Below are positions 15,318-18,564 of a stretch of DNA of 18,564 bases, one piece after another (the stretch's first letter is position 1; each line of letters starts with the position of its first letter). The notes beneath the pieces are model-generated. The model saw only the letters and a program-made list of their open reading frames with translations, had not been told where the DNA came from and did no database searches. The stretch comes from Gammaproteobacteria bacterium (lineage in GTDB: Bacteria; Pseudomonadota; Gammaproteobacteria; SZUA-152). Where the stretch lies: assembly GCA_030599435.1 (NCBI GenBank), contig JAUVNZ010000005.1, positions 1-18,564 of the forward strand, read 5' to 3'. The position numbers and the translations under genes are program-made.

Positions 15318-16466
15318 ATGCTGTTCACAAACAAACAGACAAATAAACTGATTCTGCTACTGGTGAGCTTCTTCTCACTACCCACCCTGCATGCCAGTGA
15401 AAAAGTTGTCGATACGAGCATCGCAAATACAAGCCAGCAAGGCGAAAACCAGGCTGTTATATTGATGTACCACCACTTTGGTGTCGATAAACACCCTTCC
15501 ACCAATGTCCGCCTGAAGCAATTTGAAGCTCATATAAACCATATTTCTAACGCAGGTTATCAGGTATGGCCATTGACGAAAGTTGCGAAATATATTCAAA
15601 ACAATCAACCATTTCCGACGCGAGTGGCGGCTATCACCATCGATGATGCCTATCTTTCTGTTTACACTGAAGCTTACCCCCGTCTGCTAAAAAAGGCATG
15701 GCCATTTACTATCTTCGTTGCAACAGACGGCGTTGATCGTGGTTACCAATCGTATATGACATGGCAACAAATGCGTGAGATGCAAAATAATGGAGTTACC
15801 TTTGCTAACCACTCGGCAAGCCATGAATACCTGATAAGGCAAAAACAGGGCGAAACCAGTCAACAATGGCGGAATCGAGTCACTAATGACATAGCTCGCG
15901 CCCAAAAACGCCTGAAAACGGAAATGGGTATAGCACCCAAACTTTTTGCCTACCCCTATGGAGAATACAATACAGCTCTCGCCAACATTGTCAGAAAAAT
16001 GGGTTACGTGGCCTTTGGACAACATTCCGGGCCTGCAAGCATAAATGGCGACACGAGAGCATTGCCACGTTTTCCCATGGCAGAAAAATTTGCCGAACTA
16101 TCCGACTTTAAACAAAAAATTGCCAGCCTCGCTTTTTTTATTGAGAAACAGACACCCTTTAATCCCTTAATTGATCAAAACAACAACCCACCAAAACTGG
16201 AGATTAAACTGACAAGTAAGCGGGATATGAAACCAGACCAATTAACGTGTTTTGTTTCAGGTCAGGGACGCGTCGAAGTTGAGTGGCTCAACCCTGAAAA
16301 AACGCAATTTTCTGTGATGGCAAAAAAACCGCTGCCAAGTGGTCGCAGTCGCTATAACTGCACGGCGCCATCATCCCATAAAGGAAGATTTTACTGGTAC
16401 AGTCATATGTGGATTCTCTCATCAACCAATGGCTCATCAACCAGAGGCACGCCCACCAAAGACTAA
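15318..16466 (+). CDS. Secreted polysaccharide deacetylase (NodB/CE4 family)
   Basis: 382 residues with an N-terminal signal peptide (basic start, hydrophobic 11-22, likely cleavage after LHA at 26). The deacetylase domain covers about 46-255. Motif 1 is TIDDA (107-111, Asp109 and metal ligand Asp110), motif 2 is HSASH (165-169, metal ligands His165/His169) and motif 3 is AYPYGEYN (211-218). VILMYHHFG (47-55) near the start resembles PgaB/IcaB-type enzymes that N-deacetylate exopolysaccharides, though peptidoglycan or chitin substrates cannot be excluded. A C-terminal region of about 100 residues (290-382) holds two cysteines (311 and 348) that might form a disulfide, and I do not recognise it. 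The ATG at 15318 has a weak GAAAAG site and is the only reasonable start. It converges with the glucosaminidase gene 31 bp downstream. Confidence 0.9.
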   Translation: MLFTNKQTNKLILLLVSFFSLPTLHASEKVVDTSIANTSQQGENQAVILMYHHFGVDKHPSTNVRLKQFEAHINHISNAGYQVWPLTKVAKYIQNNQPFPTRVAAITIDDAYLSVYTEAYPRLLKKAWPFTIFVATDGVDRGYQSYMTWQQMREMQNNGVTFANHSASHEYLIRQKQGETSQQWRNRVTNDIARAQKRLKTEMGIAPKLFAYPYGEYNTALANIVRKMGYVAFGQHSGPASINGDTRALPRFPMAEKFAELSDFKQKIASLAFFIEKQTPFNPLIDQNNNPPKLEIKLTSKRDMKPDQLTCFVSGQGRVEVEWLNPEKTQFSVMAKKPLPSGRSRYNCTAPSSHKGRFYWYSHMWILSSTNGSSTRGTPTKD

Positions 16467-16497
16467 GCTATCAAAAATTATGTCAAGCTGAATGTTT

Positions 16498-17505
16498 TCA
16501 GGGCTTGATGCCAAGGCTAGCCATAAATAGTTTTGGTTCTTCTGGATCAAGATTGGTATTTGCCAGAAAGGCTATATGGCGACTTTTAATCATGCGCTGC
16601 AAGTCAGAAACATAATTTTCACCACGTTGTGAATAGCGATGTAAATAAACAGCCAGTTCTTCAGCCTGTAATAAATCTCCCTCAGCACGCAGCCTGGCAC
16701 GCTCCTGCCGAAACTCAGTGTAAGCATGGCCAACATTCAAATTACGCATATAGGCGCGCACTGAATCACGCAAACTAGGAAAGCTCGCGACATAATGAGT
16801 GGCATCCAAAGCGCGATTTGAAGGTTCCAGACCTTCACTACGTTTGAAGGTCCACTGGCCAAACAGGCTGTTACCTTCCATTGCAAATCGCGAGGTACCC
16901 CAGCCTGTTTCTATGGCGGACTGAGCTAGTGCTAAAGCAGGTGGGATTTCATCCAGGCGGCTCAATAACAGGGCGATCACTTCAGGTTTTTTTAAATCAC
17001 CATGCACACGGAATTTTTTTGCCAGATTTTTCAACCAGCCGTGCATGTCTGAACCATGTTCTGGCTGCTCAACTTCAAGCAGCATTTTGGCTAAGTTACG
17101 TTGCTCTCGGATACCACGGTTTTCAATTAGAACAATCGGTAACAGAGCACTCAAAAAAAGATTCTGGCGCTTTCTGTGATCCTTCATATTTGTAAAATCA
17201 GCAGGTAATTTCGCCAAAATCAGAGGAGGTATTGTTTGCTGCGCTGATGGGGGCCAGACATATCGCTCAGCTTTAAAAGTCTGGCTCAGATCTTGTGAAG
17301 TGTTGGCCTGGAAATTCCTTACATTAAGGTTGCTGGCTTCAACAATGGCACGATAATTTGCCGCTATTAGCGAATGACGAAAAGAGTTCTGGCCTGCAAT
17401 CAAAGTGGCAGTAAATACCCCCAGGGCCAGAAGCCCAAAACTCATTCTTGTGACTGAGATTTTTATTGAAAACCTACTAAAATTTTTTAAGCTTTTATTA
17501 ACCAT
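16498..17505 (-). CDS. Bax-like glucosaminidase (GH73-type), membrane-anchored
   Basis: 335 residues. A basic N-terminus and a hydrophobic segment at about 21-38 suggest an uncleaved anchor or signal peptide. A spacer of about 70 residues leads to a lysozyme-like domain (about 110-315). The motif ALAQSAIETGWGTSRFA (192-208) places the catalytic Glu at 199, followed by NSLFGQW (212-218), SLRDSVRAYMRNL and YSQRGENYVSDLQRMI. This is the arrangement of the Bax protein family, predicted to cleave N-acetylglucosaminyl bonds in peptidoglycan. The ATG at 17505 has GGGTGG close upstream; Met21 is a poorer alternative because it would remove the basic n-region. Neighbours on both sides are also envelope enzymes, but each is on the opposite strand, so this is functional clustering and not an operon. 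Confidence 0.9.
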   Translation of the reverse strand: MVNKSLKNFSRFSIKISVTRMSFGLLALGVFTATLIAGQNSFRHSLIAANYRAIVEASNLNVRNFQANTSQDLSQTFKAERYVWPPSAQQTIPPLILAKLPADFTNMKDHRKRQNLFLSALLPIVLIENRGIREQRNLAKMLLEVEQPEHGSDMHGWLKNLAKKFRVHGDLKKPEVIALLLSRLDEIPPALALAQSAIETGWGTSRFAMEGNSLFGQWTFKRSEGLEPSNRALDATHYVASFPSLRDSVRAYMRNLNVGHAYTEFRQERARLRAEGDLLQAEELAVYLHRYSQRGENYVSDLQRMIKSRHIAFLANTNLDPEEPKLFMASLGIKP

Positions 17506-17940
17506 TCACCACCCATTAGCTACTGTGGAACAATAGCCAGCTACATTACAGGTATTTATAGCCAACCATTTGAAAGATGTACATATTTTAACCTATTTAG
17601 GCTGAAAATCCGACTATTGTGGACTACAACTTACCCTGTACGCTTTTAGTGATAAAAACTCGCTCAAAAGCCGTGATTTAAAACGATATAACGCTGGAGA
17701 AAGCCATGAAACGGTCGCCAACATAGGTATAAATTGTAATTTGGCAGCATTTTTTGCGTCTTATTCAATAATCAATATTGTGAATATGTCACCAAATTTT
17801 CCCGCGCAATCTACGATACTAGTCAATACCTTGCGCCTTACCAACCGAGCGTAACCGCGGACCCTATTGTAAACAAAAGTTTAATACTAAAGTTAAGAAA
17901 GATACGCAAAGAATTAAATAAAAATGAAAATGAGGACACT
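17506..17940. other. AT-rich divergent intergenic region upstream of papain-like hydrolase
   Basis: This 435-bp gap separates the glucosaminidase and papain-like genes and should hold promoters for both. I find no gene of normal size. A six-codon frame (ATG 17706, TAG 17724-17726) has a near-ideal Shine-Dalgarno, GGAG at 17696-17699 with a 6-nt spacer. An imperfect inverted repeat centred on CAATATTG (17773-17780) spans about 17763-17785. TATAAC at 17687-17692 is -10-like but without a good -35. No rRNA, tRNA or known riboswitch could be recognised. Confidence 0.4.
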
Positions 17941-18564
17941 GTGAATCCCTTTGCCTGGCTAAGTAAAAAAATTACGCACTGGCTAATCCATGAACATGAA
18001 GTTACTGGAATACCCCAGTGCGATTATGACCGTCTCAGTTTTGAGATACGGCCCTGTGATGTATTGCTGGTAGAAGGTCGGGCGCGAATCAGTGAGGTGA
18101 TAAAAAGCTACACTCAAAGTCAGTGGACCCATTCAGCGTTATATATTGGTCGACTGCACGACATCCAGGACAAAACTACCCGAGAACACGTTAGCTGGTT
18201 ATACGATGGTGACCCTGATGAGCAACTCATTATCGAACCTTTGCTGGGCAAAGGCACCATAGTCAGTCCTTTAAAAAAATACGCAAAAGAAAATGTTCGC
18301 ATTTGTCGACCCAACGCCCTTTCCCGGGTGGATTCAGAAAAAGTGGTGAGTGCTGCCGTCCAACATCTGGGAAATGATTATGATGTTCGACAACTCCTGG
18401 ACCTTGGACGTTTTTTATTTCCGTACGGTATATTGCCACGTCGTTGGCGATCTAGCCTGTTTGAACATAATGTAGGTTTACCTACGCGCACAGTGTGCTC
18501 CACCATGATTGCTGCTGCTTTTGCCTCGGTTCATTTTCCTATACTGCCGGTTATACATCGCGAA
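17941..18564 (+). CDS. Permuted papain-like (YiiX/YaeF-type, NlpC/P60 superfamily) hydrolase, N-terminal part
   Basis: The frame is open from a GTG at 17941 to the window edge (208 codons visible), so the C-terminus is missing. GAGGA lies 4 nt before the GTG and there is no ATG in frame nearby. The protein has the permuted papain order: His64 in WTHSALYIG, then an acidic LIIEP (Glu99), then the nucleophile candidate Cys186 in TVCSTMIAAAF. RPCDVLLVEG (37-46) is the usual strand before the histidine. This circularly permuted NlpC/P60 family includes YiiX and YaeF; members are thought to be amidases or peptidases acting on envelope or lipid-linked substrates. No signal peptide is visible, so a cytoplasmic location is possible. 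The AT-rich DNA upstream gives no operon partner on this strand. Confidence 0.82.
   Translation, partial: MNPFAWLSKKITHWLIHEHEVTGIPQCDYDRLSFEIRPCDVLLVEGRARISEVIKSYTQSQWTHSALYIGRLHDIQDKTTREHVSWLYDGDPDEQLIIEPLLGKGTIVSPLKKYAKENVRICRPNALSRVDSEKVVSAAVQHLGNDYDVRQLLDLGRFLFPYGILPRRWRSSLFEHNVGLPTRTVCSTMIAAAFASVHFPILPVIHRE

Noticed and set aside
17561..17579. String resembling part of a GEMM (c-di-GMP-I) riboswitch
   Set aside because: Only a short AACCATTTGAAAGATG-like similarity is present; the conserved GACGCAAAGC core and the second stem are missing.
1..18564. Mobile element, phage, CRISPR or novel defence system
   Set aside because: No transposase, integrase, direct-repeat array, toxin-antitoxin pair or abrupt composition change was visible; nearly all coding space is explained by conserved chromosomal families.

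Overview
The window looks like a chromosomal, mostly housekeeping stretch of a gammaproteobacterium. The evidence is a recognisable SlyX protein ending in PPPPHY, a CysB-family regulator, a 483-residue TrkH and 457-residue TrkA close to the Escherichia coli lengths, and the conserved order LysM / def / fmt / rsmB followed by ntrY-ntrX and trkA-trkH. Base composition is balanced to slightly AT-rich by eye and appears even throughout. I see no rRNA, tRNA, CRISPR array, transposase, integrase or phage gene, so the assignment stays at class level.

Layout. (1) At the left edge a LysM cell-wall-binding protein is read leftwards and cut by the window. It diverges from def, which has a consensus extended -10 promoter. 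(2) Positions 822-7952 form a rightward block: def (peptide deformylase), fmt (Met-tRNA formyltransferase), rsmB (16S rRNA m5C967 methyltransferase), a secreted or anchored DUF4390-type protein, and an NtrY/NtrX-like two-component system. rsmB overlaps the DUF4390 gene by 22 nt and ntrY overlaps ntrX by 4 nt, so the second half of the block is probably one transcription unit. (3) trkA and trkH (8161-11029) encode the regulatory and channel subunits of Trk K+ uptake. (4) A leftward pair (slyX, then a DUF3301-type small membrane protein) converges on trkH. A strong terminator separates it from a leftward cysB-like regulator. (5) A secreted Sel1-repeat protein (rightward) converges on a leftward PilZ-HDOD pair. 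(6) The right end holds cell-envelope genes: a secreted polysaccharide deacetylase (rightward), a Bax-like glucosaminidase (leftward), and a permuted papain-like (YiiX/YaeF type) hydrolase cut by the right edge.

How the genes fit together. Def and Fmt remove and add the formyl group of initiator methionine. NtrY/NtrX probably senses a membrane or periplasmic signal, and the DUF4390 protein is a candidate partner. trkAH lies directly downstream and may or may not be a target. PilZ plus HDOD suggests a c-di-GMP-linked output of unknown target.

I found no convincing wholly new system. The observation most worth following is that the NtrX-like regulator keeps its receiver and Fis-type DNA-binding domains but lacks the sigma-54-contacting GAFTGA motif and has altered catalytic residues in its AAA+ domain. 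Next come the DUF4390 link to NtrYX and a degenerate 14-bp tandem repeat between the PilZ and HDOD genes.
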